DNA of 64,000 nucleotides, taken from Linum tenue. Lineage: Eukaryota; Streptophyta; Magnoliopsida; Malpighiales; Linaceae. This document shows, one piece after another, positions 45,096-57,980 of this stretch. The stretch spans positions 71,142,724-71,206,723 of the forward strand of contig CAMGYJ010000002.1 of NCBI GenBank assembly GCA_946122785.1. Reading direction: 5' to 3'. Below the pieces are notes generated by a model, which did no database searches, had not been told where the DNA came from, and worked only from the letters and a program-made list of their open reading frames with translations. Position numbers and translations under genes: made by a program. The stretch's first letter is position 1; every line of letters starts with the position of its first letter.

Positions 45096-46735
45096 GGCAA
45101 AATTCATCTGTGTAGCCAAAACTTTCACGTTTGTGACAATAATAGCCACTTTTGGCGAAATACCAAATATAGCCAGAATTTTGAAAGTTTCGTGACAAAT
45201 ATAGCCATTTCCGTTACATATTTTAACGGCGTTAGTGACACTGTTAGTTAAATTAACGACATGCTTATCTGGCTGCCAACTCACAGGACACATCATCGAC
45301 AACTTAACAACACTAGCCACATGGATACCATGTCATATTTTAATTAAATAAAAAATAAAAAATATCATAAATTATTTTCTCACCCTCTTGCCTCTCCCAC
45401 CACTCGATGCTGCCATCCTTAATCCTCTCACACCATCACTGGCGTCTTCTACAAGACTACAACTGGTCGTGCGTCTTCTACACAAGCTGGCCTATCTACA
45501 AATTTCAGAAGCAATTGCACCCACAAACACATATGTACCTGCGGCCAGCTAGCAATTTCGCCAAGATCTTCGAACTCTGCATCGTCGCCTCGGCCGACAG
45601 ACGATAATGGGGAAAGGGAATGAAGCAAATCGAGATAAGAGGAGCCAACAGCTACAACGCCGACCTATAGGTCTAATCATCTTTCCCAATGAGGAGCCAG
45701 CGGCTACAGTGCTGAACGAGGAGAATCAAGTGGAAAGAAGAGGAGGCTTCCAACTTCCTCTATCAACTCAAATCCATCCAATCGATCAATCTGTTTCCAA
45801 AGATCGTAGCTTTCCTGCGAAAAATGGAGGTTTCACGGCAAAAATCCCTCTACCCGGAAGTAATTCTCTCCAACCTCGAAAGACCCATTGGGCAAAGTTT
45901 TCCTCTTCTGCTCCCTCCACCTCGTCTTTTTACTCGGATGTTCGACATGCCCGATCTCGCCCAGAATCTCTTCCCGGATAACAACACTGGCAGAGCCGGC
46001 TCCACACGAGGAGCTTTTGATCAGAATCCCGAGCGCCATAGCCCAATTGACCGAGAAAGACCATAGTTTGGAGCTGGCTTGCGGGGATCTGGACATAGTT
46101 ACCTTCAAACAGGTGAAAACCGTCGTTGCGGCATTTTGTCGAATAAGTGGCGACATCTAGTGGTCGGTGGAGAAAGACGAGGCTGTAGTGAAGCTCGACC
46201 AGTCCAACAACTTATTCTTGCTTAGGGTTCCTTCCGGGAGTCAAGACTTAAGCGGCAAAGAGAAGGAATCGAAGGAAGATGGACTCAGTTCGAGGTCTTG
46301 AACTACGGGTGGCATTCCCATCGAAAGGGAAGAATCGGGGAAAGAAGTGAGCTCATGTTGATGAAGCTTCTTCTTCGATAGGAGAATCAGTGGCATCAAT
46401 GTACTCATGTACCGATGTATGTAGAGATCGAAAGCACTTGTGCGGCGGTGGAAGAGAGATTGTACAGGGATAAGGGGGAGGAGATGGGATCGGAGAAGAT
46501 AAGAGAGAGAGGGAGACTTTTCATTTTCAATTTTATTTTTTATATTTTAAAGTTAAATCCACATGGCAAGGTTACTTTACAAAATGCTGCCACATCAGCT
46601 TTTCCGTTAGTCCAGTCAAAATATTAGATGACACCGTCAAAAAATTGGACGGAATTGGCTACTTTTGTTATTTCGCCCAAAGTGGTTATATTTGGCCAAA
46701 CCGTCAAAGTTTTGGCTACACATGTGTATTTTGCC
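45096..46735. mobile_element. Probable Pack-MULE with captured host gene fragment
   Basis: Long inverted repeats bound the segment. The left end is GGCAAAATTCATCTGTGTAG followed by CCAAAACTTTCACG; the reversed right end is GGCAAAATACACATGTGTAG followed by CCAAAACTTTGACGG. Similarity continues inward for about 150 bp, through GGCGAAATA and ACGGCG/GACGG words. Flanks are A runs (8 and 10 bases), so a duplication is possible but not provable. Between the repeats lies a broken piece of an ERD7-like gene, the hallmark of Pack-MULEs. Long TIRs favour Mutator, though I cannot exclude another TIR family. Confidence 0.72.
45847..46330 (+). pseudogene. ERD7/senescence-domain protein fragment, captured and broken
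   Basis: Pieces in different frames read LYPEVILSN, then FDMPDLAQNLFPDNN, then EELLIRIPSAIAQLTEKDH and SLELACGDLDIVTFKQ, then WSVEKDEAVVKLDQSNN and LRVPSG. Their order and content match the N-terminal region of plant ERD7 (dehydration/senescence-associated) proteins: a DLxENLFPE-like motif, EExLIRIPGAI, SVELASGDFTIVRLRQ, WPLxKDEAxVKLD. There is a frame change between the second and third pieces and a TAG before WSVEKD, so no ERD7 protein can be made. Only the part before the senescence domain was captured. ORFs on both strands here are by-products. Confidence 0.72.
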
Positions 46736-46745
46736 AAAAAAAAAA

Positions 46746-48032
46746 TGAAACAATCTTTTGTCATGGTAAAGTGGGGTGCTGCCATTGACTGACACTCGAT
46801 CCACTCAACATGCTTCTTAAAAGTGTGGTTAACAGATCTACCAATTTATATGGGAGAAGTATCCACCAACATGGTTAACCGTTCGAATCCGACACGATTA
46901 AATATGGTAAAACCTAAGCAAAATTAATATTGGTGGTATTGATAGAATTCGAACACGAATATTATAAATTATAGGCGTCATGTTTTTCCTACTATAAAAT
47001 CGACGATTATAGATGCATATCTATATTTTCATATAAGTTTATATTATCTCTCAATATATTCGACATTTGTAATAGATATATAACACCCCCGTGAATACTT
47101 TTTTCATTTATCGTAATATTACCGACTTATAGTTTAACATTTTCAGTTGTATGTATAATGTGAACCCACTCACAAATTGTAAAACCTTGGATAAGACAAT
47201 AAAGAAATACTATCATTTGTTGATATTCATGGATAACCAAACCCCAAAACATATATACGATTTATAACTCGAATCGGTGTACATATATGATTATGGATAA
47301 AACTCAAACCAGTTAATAAGAGTAATGGATATCCACTATCCATACCCTGAACGCCTGAACTGGCCCTGTTGCCATCCCTAGTCACATGATCCACTCTCAT
47401 CAATTCTAGTTATTTGCAGGTGGGTTGTGTCTAAAATCATTTTGTCCCAAATCCTAATTGCTCGACTTGTTGGGAGAAGGTCAATTATGGATCTTATACT
47501 GTTTAGCAATGTAGTCAAAATCACACTTTAAAACTTAAAAGCTTATAATTTTATGGTTCTAGGACACCAAAACGCTTTCGTTTCCATATAAAATCTTTAT
47601 TGTGTACAATCATACTAATTTGCGCTTTAGAGCTTAAATCTTATGCTTTTACGCTTCTAGTTCACCAGAATCCTTTATGCTTCTAGTTCCCCAATGGGTA
47701 TTCTTTTCATGAATTTAATTATAAAAATTATATTTTAAAGGTAAATCACTAGCAATATGATACATTTGAGATTAAAAGATACCTACCAGATACTTGGATG
47801 CATTCTCAGCTTCTATCGAGTAATCTAATTCACCACCTAGTCTATTCCTCAATTCATTAGCATAGAGGGGAATGTAGCTTATTGTTAAGATCTATTTTTT
47901 ATTATTTCCGAGTGATATCAAGAGAAGACAAGAATTATACAAACAAAACTACCCAGAAACCCCTTATAAACGACATTCTATTATTAAGATCTATGTTTAT
48001 GAACTTATTGTTAAGATGCTATAAGCTATTTA
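46746..48032. other. Intergenic DNA with a hAT end fragment
   Basis: About 47222-47381 carries GATATCCACTATCCATACCC and ends TTGCCATCCCTAG, like the MITE family at 21119 and 48041, but a matching left end was not found. No gene was seen. Confidence 0.45.
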
Positions 48033-48040
48033 CTTTAGAC

Positions 48041-48586
48041 TAGGGATGGAAATGGGTCGGATCGGGGACGGATAGTCCATATTCGTTACCCTATCCAAAG
48101 TAGTACGGGTTTTACCCTTACCCACATAAGAAACAGGTAGAAAATCCAAACCATGCACATACCCGTTCGGGTTTCGAGTATCCACGGTTATCCATGGGTA
48201 ATAGTTTCTCTTTATAACTCTAACCAATATGTTAATATTCACACGTATTCTCACGTCATGTAAGACGAAAAGTACGACAGTAATTCACTAGAATGAAGAA
48301 AATTAATTAAAACATTACAATTTCATAAAAATATTACATTTATATGCTAAATATAAAATATTTTATAGAAAAAATTGATTATTTCTAGACAAAGTACATA
48401 TGCATGTGTATAATCAGGCGGGTTCAGGTTGGATAGTGAGAAAACCATGCTCACCCATTACCCATAATATTCGGGTTCGGGTTTTACCCATACCCACTAA
48501 AATTCATTCGGGTTCGGGTTTTACCCTACCCAATTAAGTCGGATTCGGGCGGCTATCCACGGTTACGGATATTATTTTCATCCCTA
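48041..48586 (-). mobile_element. hAT MITE, second copy, inverted
   Basis: Begins TAGGGATGGAAATGGGTCGG and ends TTTTCATCCCTA. A perfect 8-bp duplication CTTTAGAC flanks it (48033-48040 and 48587-48594). Its reverse complement follows the element at 21119-21671 closely along the full length (CCGTAACCGTGGATA, GGGTAGGGTAAAACCCGAAC). 546 bp, noncoding. Confidence 0.92.
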
Positions 48587-48594
48587 CTTTAGAC

Positions 48595-49400
48595 ATGAAT
48601 TGCATGTATTTATTAACTTAATTAAATTCTGCTCACTCATATTTTACATAGTATATGTCGTACTAAATAGATTTTTAGCTTTTTTCAGTATGCATAAAAA
48701 CTTACGCTTTTACAGTTTGATTCTACGCTTTATAATTTTACCCATTTTCCGCCTTTAGCTAGAATCGCGCTTTTGACTGCATTGATGTTTACTAACATGT
48801 CTCCTTAAACCAAAATCAACTCATATATATGAGCTTGAATTTTGCACGGCTCAAAATATCATGTGCTTAACATGAGGGACGTCAAGATTCAAACACTCGA
48901 GCAGCGAGCTCTCGATCATAAAAAACCGATACCATGCAAAAAAAAAAAATCATTTAATCTCAATCACTCGTTATTATTGAAAAATCATAAACACATCTAA
49001 ATTCGCACCTTTTTTTTTAATCAATATTGGTTAGGGGATTCATAATAACTGACGACGTAATTATGAAGTGCGAAGTACAGCCATCGAACGGCCGCTTAGC
49101 TACGTAATTAAGAGACTAATAAATCTTGAAGGTATAATAAGTATCCTTTTTACCAAACCGTCCCCCTAAACCCCAAAAATAAACCCCCTCTATTAATCTA
49201 ATTATGGTAGACCTTACGACCAACACAAAATATACATTAAAAACTTATAATTATTATCATAAAATTTATTACTGTTGCGGACCACCAAAAGTTAATTAAC
49301 CTCCCCTCTCGTTAAATTAATTATTAACCCTTCCTATTAATATCATATTATTATTACTACTACTACTGCTGCTTTTCCATAATCTACTATATTATTTGTG
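48595..49400. other. Downstream flank of the HD-Zip gene
   Basis: AT-rich; a TACTACTAC microsatellite lies at about 49356-49370. No gene was seen. Confidence 0.4.
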
Positions 49401-50806
49401 TCATGGTTTATTATCACCACTATGATACGGTTGAGCACCACTGCTGCTGGCCGTTCCGCTGGACGAAACGTTTCGCTTCTGGCAGGACCTGCACGTCGCC
49501 GTCGCCGTCGAGGCCTGGCCACGTGGCGATGGTTCGTTTCTCCCATAGCGCAGCAGCTCTTGGAGCTCGGCCTTGAGCCTCCTGTTCTCGTTGCTCAGGC
49601 TGTCGCAGCATTTCCTCAGGAACTCACAGTCCACCTCCGTTTGCTTCAGTTTCGTCCTGCATGCAATGACTTAGTGACCACATTTTTATGTACCGTCACG
49701 AAATGTACAGGGAGAATGAATGAATGAATGAATGAATGAACGAACGAATGAATGAATGAACGAACGAACGAAATAGTAGTATCAAACCTGGCCCTTCTGT
49801 TCTGAAACCAGACCTCGACCTGTCTTGGCGTCAGTTTCAGCTGCTCTGCTAATGCCTGCTTCTGTGCCTGCAGTCGTAGTTCGAGTTATCGATTCCTGAT
49901 TGATAGTAGTTTGAGTTCGACGCGAAATTAAAAATAGAAAATATTATAGTTGATAGTCTCTCACAAATTCAAATTCGTTGAACATTGCAGTTACGAAAAG
50001 AATTTAACGTATTTGTTCATTATATTACAAATCATTTCTTAGTATGTCGAAAAATTCATGTGAACTAACCCCCCAACAGCTAGCTAGCTAGCCTCCATAT
50101 ACACTCCGATCATCGGCGCTTCTGTTCTCTAGACTTTATAATTAGTAGTTCGTTGTAATATTCTTGTAGATTGTACTCGTTGGATATTTTCTTGTATAGA
50201 TTTTGTTTTTCATAGTATGAAAAAAAATGCCTTGTTATAATATAATTTTTTTTTGGTAAAAGAACACCTCTAGGTAAAAATATCTGAATCCGCAACTGAG
50301 AATCGAGGATGGAGAAGTTTTGATCGATTAAGTACCGTGTTGAGGGTGGTTTGGAGTTTGAATCTGTTCTCGAGCAAGCTGGATTGCTCCTTGCTGAGCC
50401 GTAGCTTCTTTCTCCCGCCGCCGCCCACCATCTCCTTACCATCCATCACCGCTTTACGCCCTCCTCCGGAGCTGCAGTAGTACTGCTGCTCTTCCGTATC
50501 AATTGACGACGACGATTTCGTCGCTAATTCCACTACGCCGTTGTTATCGTCGTGATCATCATCATTAGCCACGGTTTCATCGTCGTCGTCGTCGTCATCT
50601 CCTCCAGGAAAGAGCTTAAAGGAGAGGTCCAAACACGCCACTGAAGACGACGTCGTCGTCGTCTTCTTCTTCTTCCTCCTCGACAATTTCTCCCTGTCGT
50701 CGCGGAAAAAATTGTGGTTGCTAATAATCGGTTGCTTCGCGGCCGGGCTACTTGGGCCCGTGATGCTCAGGCCGAGGCCCAGCCTAGTGTGGCAGTCGTC
50801 CTCCAT
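49401..50806 (-). CDS. HD-Zip class II homeobox-leucine zipper factor
   Basis: Plant transcription factor, nuclear, usually a repressor in shade, auxin and organ-polarity responses. Exons on minus: 50806-50336, 49867-49788, 49656-49401; 268 residues. The N terminus has RLGLGLS, an LxLxL repression-type motif, and a second Leu-rich piece CLDLSFKLF. An acidic Asp run follows at about 70. The homeodomain spans about 129-187, with WFQNRRAR in helix 3, and joins directly to a leucine zipper ([18 protein letters not shown]). Downstream, where class II proteins carry CPSCE, this one has CRSCQ at 239-243: both Cys kept, Pro and Glu lost. The usual tail is short. Closest in style to HAT22/HAT9, but I would not assign an orthologue. 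Confidence 0.92.
49711..49771. repeat. GAAT/GAAC microsatellite in HD-Zip intron 2
   Basis: About 15 tetranucleotides alternating between blocks of GAAT and GAAC, lying 17 bp from the donor of exon 2. Confidence 0.95.
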
Positions 50807-53107
50807 TGCAATGCTTGCTTGTAGTTTTATCGATTCTCGACGCGTGAAATTGTGTGTTTTGATAATATGGTAACAAATTGATGAGGATGATGGTGAATGG
50901 TGATAATAGCTTTGGTTGGAATCTTACTGTAATATTGGGGAGGAAGGTTTTGGGTTGGGGATAATGGAGAATGTGGGAAATGAGGAAGTTGTGGTGAGAT
51001 GATGAGGTGAATTTTTATAGCCCTAAGAGAGTAGAGGAGAGGAGAAATGGAGATGATAGTAGTTGGGTAACTAGCTAGGGCTTTTATTGGGTTAAAAAAA
51101 AAAAATCCTTTTTGGTACCCGATCTTCTAATTTTGCTTAATTGGCTACCTGGATTTTTTTCGTTGCGGACATAACTAATGGTTTCTGTTATTTTTCCACG
51201 AATCATAACCGAAGATCAAGCTTGCAATAATTCTTAACTCGTTTCATGTCTCAATGTCTGGTTGAGCCAACTGTATATACCACATGTTCAACCTTGCGTG
51301 TATAGATCCATCATCCTAAAGAAATTTTTATAAGAAATTTATCCAACCATTAAAAAAAGTTTCGTTGGTGTCGTGCCAACAAGGACCATCATTTGCCAGC
51401 TTTAGCTAGATCCAACAGAACAATTTTGGTTGTTGATGAAGAATGACAATTAAGTTAGGGCACAAACATTATCAACGGTGTTCATCGAATTGCAAATGAA
51501 TTGCGTTCGCAAGTATATAACTAAACTGAGTAAGATTTGAAAGTGCTCGGTATCGATTCGAGGAAGTACTTGAAGATTTGGTAGTAAACATGATTTCAAC
51601 CATCAGTTATTGGAGTTGTAATAACTTCTTCTTTTTTATTTTAACTTTATTTGTTTGCGGTTTGTGAGGATATTATATTCTGTTGGTAAGTGGTGGATTT
51701 AATGATGTACTAATGACAAACTACTACTACTACTAAGCCAACAAAAGAGAGAGAATGTGTGTGTGAATAATTACGATTAATTAAGTAATTAGGCCAAAAG
51801 AAAGAACGTTAGGAGTAGGGAGAGATTGATTATGATGACCCTGTTTTGGGAAACCAAAACTTTCAATAACTGATCCCCATCTTCACTTCTATCTTTGACT
51901 TTGAGGATTAAATAATTATTAATCATATTTAATTCTTGTGGTGATCAGTTTGCTAAACACATTATTACCCCGCCCAAATCACAAGTTTTTTTTGTTCCTT
52001 CATTTTCCAAATTTGCTCATAATTATTATGTGCTTTAAAATTTTGATTGGAAACGGTAAGGGGTGGAAAGGATGGAAGTTTAGTTCCCTATGTTTTCATT
52101 TTAATTAACAGAAAATTTTATTGCAGGAATCTTTTGTTGGTGATTGATTGCTTTGTCTGTTTTACTATGAGGTTAGAATTTCGTTTCATGTATATGGGAA
52201 TCAGGAACGGTAATGGATTTGGATAGGCGAATTTTCATATATACCATCGCAATTCATTGTTTTGAAATCGTAATCAATTACAGAAGCCAAAATTGCTCGT
52301 AGCGAATGTAAAATGAAATATAAGAACCTGCGCACAATATAAGAACCTACTCATGCACGATTCAATGAAAAGCCTTTCGCACCATTCCCGAATAATCATA
52401 TACAAAGTGATTTTTTTAAAATGTCAATGTTAATTTAAAGTTTCGTTAAGATATTGTTGGTAAAAGAGAAGGACTATGATTTAAGAGTCTTGCATAAGAG
52501 ATAACTCTAATACCTAGGTGATGTAAATGACCAAAGCTAGTGTACCTAAACTATAGTACTATAGTTGTAACACATATTCGGGCTGTAATACTACGATCAC
52601 ATCGAGCCCTCGAGGACGGGCTCCAGTACCTATGTCACCCTAGACCATTAGCTGCTCAGCAATATATTGCACGGAACATCAACTTGAAGAAGGATTCGGC
52701 TGGAGGGGGGAAAAGGACCAATGGAACTAGTAGTTAAGAGAACATATCGCATTAGGCTATTAGCAGCAAGGGACCAGAGATAACGGCAGGCCGCCAAACT
52801 TTAACCTTTAAGACATTGGCGGCCATCTTACGGGCTACTCCTGTACTACACAGCCTGTAATATTAAACCCCGTTCCCCAACTTAACCTATCATCAAGAAC
52901 CAAATTAGTCACTCAACACACTGCCCTAAAGTCAGCAGAGAAGGAAAAAGCCTACAGAGTAATAGATACATCATATCCCTCTCTCGCTCGCTCTTACACT
53001 ACTACCATCTTAAACCAAGTCCTGCAACCTCCTACTGTCACACAAAAGCTTGGACCGACCGACCATGTCTCTCTCGGTGATTCGGAATTTACCCCATCTC
53101 TTGCCCT
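50807..53107. other. Intergenic DNA between HD-Zip and MSI4
   Basis: The HD-Zip promoter lies in about 50810-51060. The MSI4 3-prime UTR runs below 53107. Small ORFs such as 52540-52737 have no recognisable content. No element ends were found. Confidence 0.45.
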
Positions 53108-56100
53108 TCAGTTCTTGGCTGTGCATTGGCTCACATGGGTTTTGAAGGTCTGAAGTTCCTCCAATACTTCCTCCTCTGGCCTATACAGCAAATCACTCAT
53201 CCTCCATATCTGCACCAAACCCAGTTTTCGAATTGTTAACTACTAAGCTCTGATTAATGACATTATTATTGTTTTAAGGGGTGGAGCATTCATACCTGTA
53301 ATGTGCCACCTCCACCGCTAGTCTCACAGTCATCTGACACACTAACAATCGTCCAAGGATCATGTGTGTTCCAGTGGAAGTCAACCACTTTGTCCCTAAT
53401 TAATTACACATTCAGACACGATCATCTCAAACAGGTTAGTATATGCTGGTGTTTGGTTTCAGCTTAGTGAATAGAAGCTTAAACACACTTAAATCATGAA
53501 CATCCAAAAGCCATCTCCCTTACACAATTCATTCCCAGATTCTGTCAAACTATTTACCATCAAATGAGTTAATCTTTTATTACTAAACAATATCTCACAT
53601 CCCATCAACTCAACATTTCCTTAATCCCCTACCAAACACCTCTTTTTACACACAGCTTCGAAAACAAGTCACTGCTTTCTTATTCAGTAGGATAAAGCTG
53701 AGTATCAAACCTGTGCCCAGCATGCTGGAAAAACAATCCAGCAGGAGCTCCTGGGGCCTTTGCATCTGTTTCTTTACCGATCTACACGCATCAAAAGAAG
53801 TATTAATAACACAATTGAAAGAGTATTAAACGGAACAGACAAACTTGTAATACCTAATAATTAGTAACAATACATTTACACAAACACACACAAAAAAAGA
53901 CATAATAATTTGATAGCCCATATAACATGAATGTCAGATAATAAGCACCCGGTCAGTATACTAGTACCGTCACTATGTTACCAGCTTATTGAGTTAAGGT
54001 TAAGAGAGAAGAAACAGGTTGTAATGGCCGGCCATAAAGGGAGTTCAATCTCAAAACAGAATACAGAAAGCACAAACATAAAAAGGGAGTTTGTAATCCT
54101 ACCTGTTCATAATCCCAGATGTTTAGGAGCCCATCCTCGGCAGAACTTCCAAAGACAGATGCCTTGTCAGGACACCACTGAAACAAAAGAAGATGCAGAT
54201 ATTTAGAATGCACCAGTTAGCTTAACTCTTTGAGATGACGTGCCTCGACTAGAAATGGCAGTAAAATAACGGTTGAGATGACAAGAAGACACTAAACCTG
54301 CACACAAAGAACAGCAGCTTTATGGCCCTCAAATTTATGAACATGTGAGCCAACTCCATTACTGGTGAGGCTTCGTCGGTCAAACATGCAAACAGAATTG
54401 TCTGCAGAACTGAAGAGAATTGACACAATCATTAAAGATATTTGAAATGTTTCATGACTCTGCATAGCCACAATGGTACGCCTTACAACATACATCTCGA
54501 CCAAAAGTACGCAAAAGATGAAACTGGATAACAGTAAATGAGAAATGGGTAGTTGCAGATGGAAAACAAAGACAGAAGGATCAAAGAAAGCAGTAGACTG
54601 ATTACTAAATTATATACATATATGCAGCAGCTGGTGGTAGAAATTTGAGGGCATACCCAGTCAGAATAAAGTTACTGTCATGTGGACTCCAATCAACAGA
54701 GTGAAGATCAGCATTTTGAGCTTTTTCAACCTGCCAACAAAATCCCGCAAAAAGACAGAAGGACAAATTATGTTGCCTCCAATTTAAAATGTATATCTGA
54801 CATGAGAAAACATTCTGGAAAGATCACAACAGACAGCCCATAGCAGGTTCATTCCAAACTTGGTGACTCCAACCAGAGAAATCTAACCCACGGTCACATG
54901 CGCTAAGAATGCAACACAATCAAGAAAACAGATGATTTAACAACTATAAAAAAGAAGCAGAAAAATAAACAACATATCTTCCAGATTCTTGCAAACGAAA
55001 GCTTCCCACTTGAACTTCTAGGTTTGAATTTAAACACAATAGATCGAACATATACTGGCTGTAAACCACATATTTATGGCCAACATAAGAGCAAATTAAG
55101 TTCACTAGCCAATAGAAACATTGCTTACAGAGAGACCTGGGGCATCCCATTTCTTACAGATGACTTGACAGGGGGGGAAAAAGGATATAATAACTAGTGC
55201 ATAAGAGTAAATAGGGTTTGTACAAGTACCATGACTAGTTTATATGGAGGGGGGCAATGTCTATAAAAGGATGAACCATGCATATCAGCGCATTAGAAAA
55301 CAATACAAACATGACTGAAATGAACTACATAAAGTGTGATCCAAACAGCATTCTAATCAACAATAAAAAATAAATACATAAAATCCAAGAGATCGCAAAG
55401 AAGGATACCTTGATAACAGGGCTAGTGCCAACTCGAGCATCCCAAAGAATGAGGCAAGAATCATCCCCTACGCTACAGAACTCCTGCGCACTTCAGATGC
55501 AAAAAATTTATCAGGAAGAGAAATTCAGGAAATGAGACACAAGATCTGCTTTGTAGCATCGAATCTATATCAATTTAAATGTAATATGCAATATCCAAAT
55601 AGAACAATTTAATCATGATGGCTATTAACTGTCTTCTGAAACCAACAGAATTATAAAAAGAAAAAAATACGCAAATTCAAAGACAGTCGGGATTCTATAA
55701 AGATATTCCCTATTTACGTAAAATGAAACTGCCTTACCATGCACAGGCAAGAAAGGTACCTGGACGGAGAGAAAGCAACATCTTCGACTGTATCGTCGTG
55801 GCCCTGATAGATCCCTCTTGGTCCTACAGTTGGGCCATCAACAGCTTTATCATTACCATCCCTTTTAATGATGGAGCCGCCGCCAGATCCTGGAGACTTT
55901 CCGCTGGCTGGGTCAGATGCGGAGGACGTGATATGGTCCTGGATGCTCCACAAAACAACCGACTTATCCTTCCCTGCATGGAAAGCTCCCGGTTCAAACT
56001 TTTGAATAAATAGATATAGTTACAACCTAACAATCCTATGAGAGTACAAAAACCAATCCGTACCTAAGACAATAAAACAAAAACAGGTCAAATCGTTCAA

Positions 56101-57980
56101 AAGCTAATCAGTGCAACAGTGCTAATTAGTCCTTGTTTAAGCTATAATAACTAGACAGAAAATCCCAACCTCCAGATAGCACAAAGGGTTCTGTTGGACA
56201 CATTGCCAGAGCAAATTCTGCATTCTCTTGGTGTCCAGTCAATATCTGCAAAGAAACAAAACCCGTATCAGAGTGGTTTCATATCCTGAAAAGCCCAGAA
56301 ACTTGTACTTCTCAGAGGCCACTTAAACTTTCCGCATAGATTGATATGTAAATGTCTAATCCTGCAAATAAATACTGAATCTCATGGTGGAAGCCCATTC
56401 CATAACGAGGAGAAATAAGTTAAACTTCAATTCCTGAATATTTTTTTATGATTACTTCCTCAATTACTAACCCATTCCAGAGGAAAAGAACCCTTGGAAT
56501 AGACATATGAAGGAGAAACGCACGTGTTTGATCCCACAGCAAAGCTCCAAAGCAGCACTATGTGGTGAAAATAAAAAGTAAAGAGAAGTGACTAAAGGCC
56601 TGCAGTGAGGTCTAAGTATGAAGCCTTACCAGATCAGGTCGAGAATTTGAAGCTCCAAGGACTGCGTGTCGGTTTGGCTGTGTTTCTACATCCCATATTA
56701 GAACCTGCATTCAACAGTTTACATGAAACTAACTACATAAGCAACGTCAAGCTTCTCAGACAAGTAATAAGACCTCTAACAAACAAACAAACAAAAAAAA
56801 AACAAGCCTTATACATAATTCAATATATATAAGCGCACACTCACATCAGGGCTGTCAGTATGAGTAGCCACTATCCTGCTATTCTGCGGAAGTTCCCTGA
56901 TTCTGTTCACCTGGAAATGGAAGATGGATTTGTGAAATTGTGGATAATGAAGGACTGAAGAAAGAAACATATGCGTTGCGTCATGAATAATTTCTTCTGG
57001 ACCCATACCTCTCCAGGATGTATAATGGTCTTGTATTTCTTCACAAATGGAGATCGTGCTTCTTCATTAAACTGTGACCAAAATAAGTATGACCTAATCA
57101 ATTATACAGCTGCACGGATAACTTCTTGGGCTTTCATACAGTATACCGAGACATAGCTGAAGACACAGAAACTAGATAAATACATGAGTCAGAACGGTAA
57201 ACATCACCTGAGATATGTGCTCAGCAGCAGCGACTCTAGGCTTGACAACCTCACAATTAGCAATGACAAGGGTGTTTGGAACACTACCATCAGTCTGGCC
57301 ATGAAAACAAAGAGAGAGAAATAAAAAGACTCTGTTAGAAAAGCAAAGTTACCTAAAAATCTCGTCTTTCACCGTAGAAAAAAAACCCAAAACAGAGGAA
57401 CTCGATCTCGCCTGCTCGGAGAGATACAGGCGCTGACGATTCTTGTAAGTAGCTTGCTCAAGCTGAGGACCCCATCTGCCCAAAAGAAGAAGATTAATCA
57501 ACCACAGTAACAATGAAGCACAACAAAAGAAAGAAAACTCAAACAGATATAACACAAGCAAAGGAATAACAAACCAAGATCACGCCTTTGTCACCTAACT
57601 AATCAGACAAACGAGAACCCTAAACTCGAAAACGACAAAAACCCCTAAACTCGAAAACGACGAACATTCCCTCCACTTCACTCCACTACCACTCAACCCA
57701 AAACCCTAGAAATGGGGGACGGCTGTAAGGGGGGAGAAAAAAAGGCGAAAGCATATGGGAAGTACCGGCAAGATAAGGAAGGCCAGACGAGATTGTGGTT
57801 AGCGAGCCAGTCGTAGAGCACAGGGACCAGAGACTTCCACTGAGTATACTTCTCGTCAACCGAAGCAGCGTGCTGACCGCGCTTCCCTTCCTTCATTTTG
57901 CCTTGCTGCGGCTGTTGGTGGTCTTTCTCCTCCTTGGGCTTCGGCTTCCGGCCTCGCTTCTTGGGGACCTGACCTTCCAT
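53108..57980 (-). CDS. MSI4: MSI4/FVE WD40 histone-binding protein
   Basis: RbAp46/48-type WD40 protein; the Arabidopsis orthologue FVE represses FLC and acts in silencing and cold response. Fifteen minus-strand exons: 57980-57766, 57475-57412, 57294-57208, 57071-57009, 56910-56845, 56704-56630, 56245-56170, 55973-55760, 55490-55409, 54730-54657, 54409-54298, 54177-54103, 53781-53711, 53395-53296, 53209-53108; 491 residues, near the usual length. The N terminus has PKKRGRKPKPKEE, an AT-hook-like basic stretch, then the histone-binding segment YTQWKSLVPVLYDWLANHNL. WD repeats include ILTGHQENAEFALAMCPTE, GHDDTVEDVAFSPSS, CLILWDAR and GLLNIWDYE. The end IWRMSDLLYRPEEEVLEEL is characteristic of MSI4 and MSI5. 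Exon 2 is joined by a GC-AG intron. Confidence 0.95.
57295..57411 (-). other. GC-AG intron of MSI4
   Basis: Exon 2 ends CTCTCCGAGCAG and the intron begins GCGAGA, with no GT at that point; the acceptor is GGCCAG. Joining there gives LYLSEQ followed by TDGSVPNTLVIANCEVV, exactly the conserved family sequence. GT sites 16 or more bases further would insert extra residues. Confidence 0.75.
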
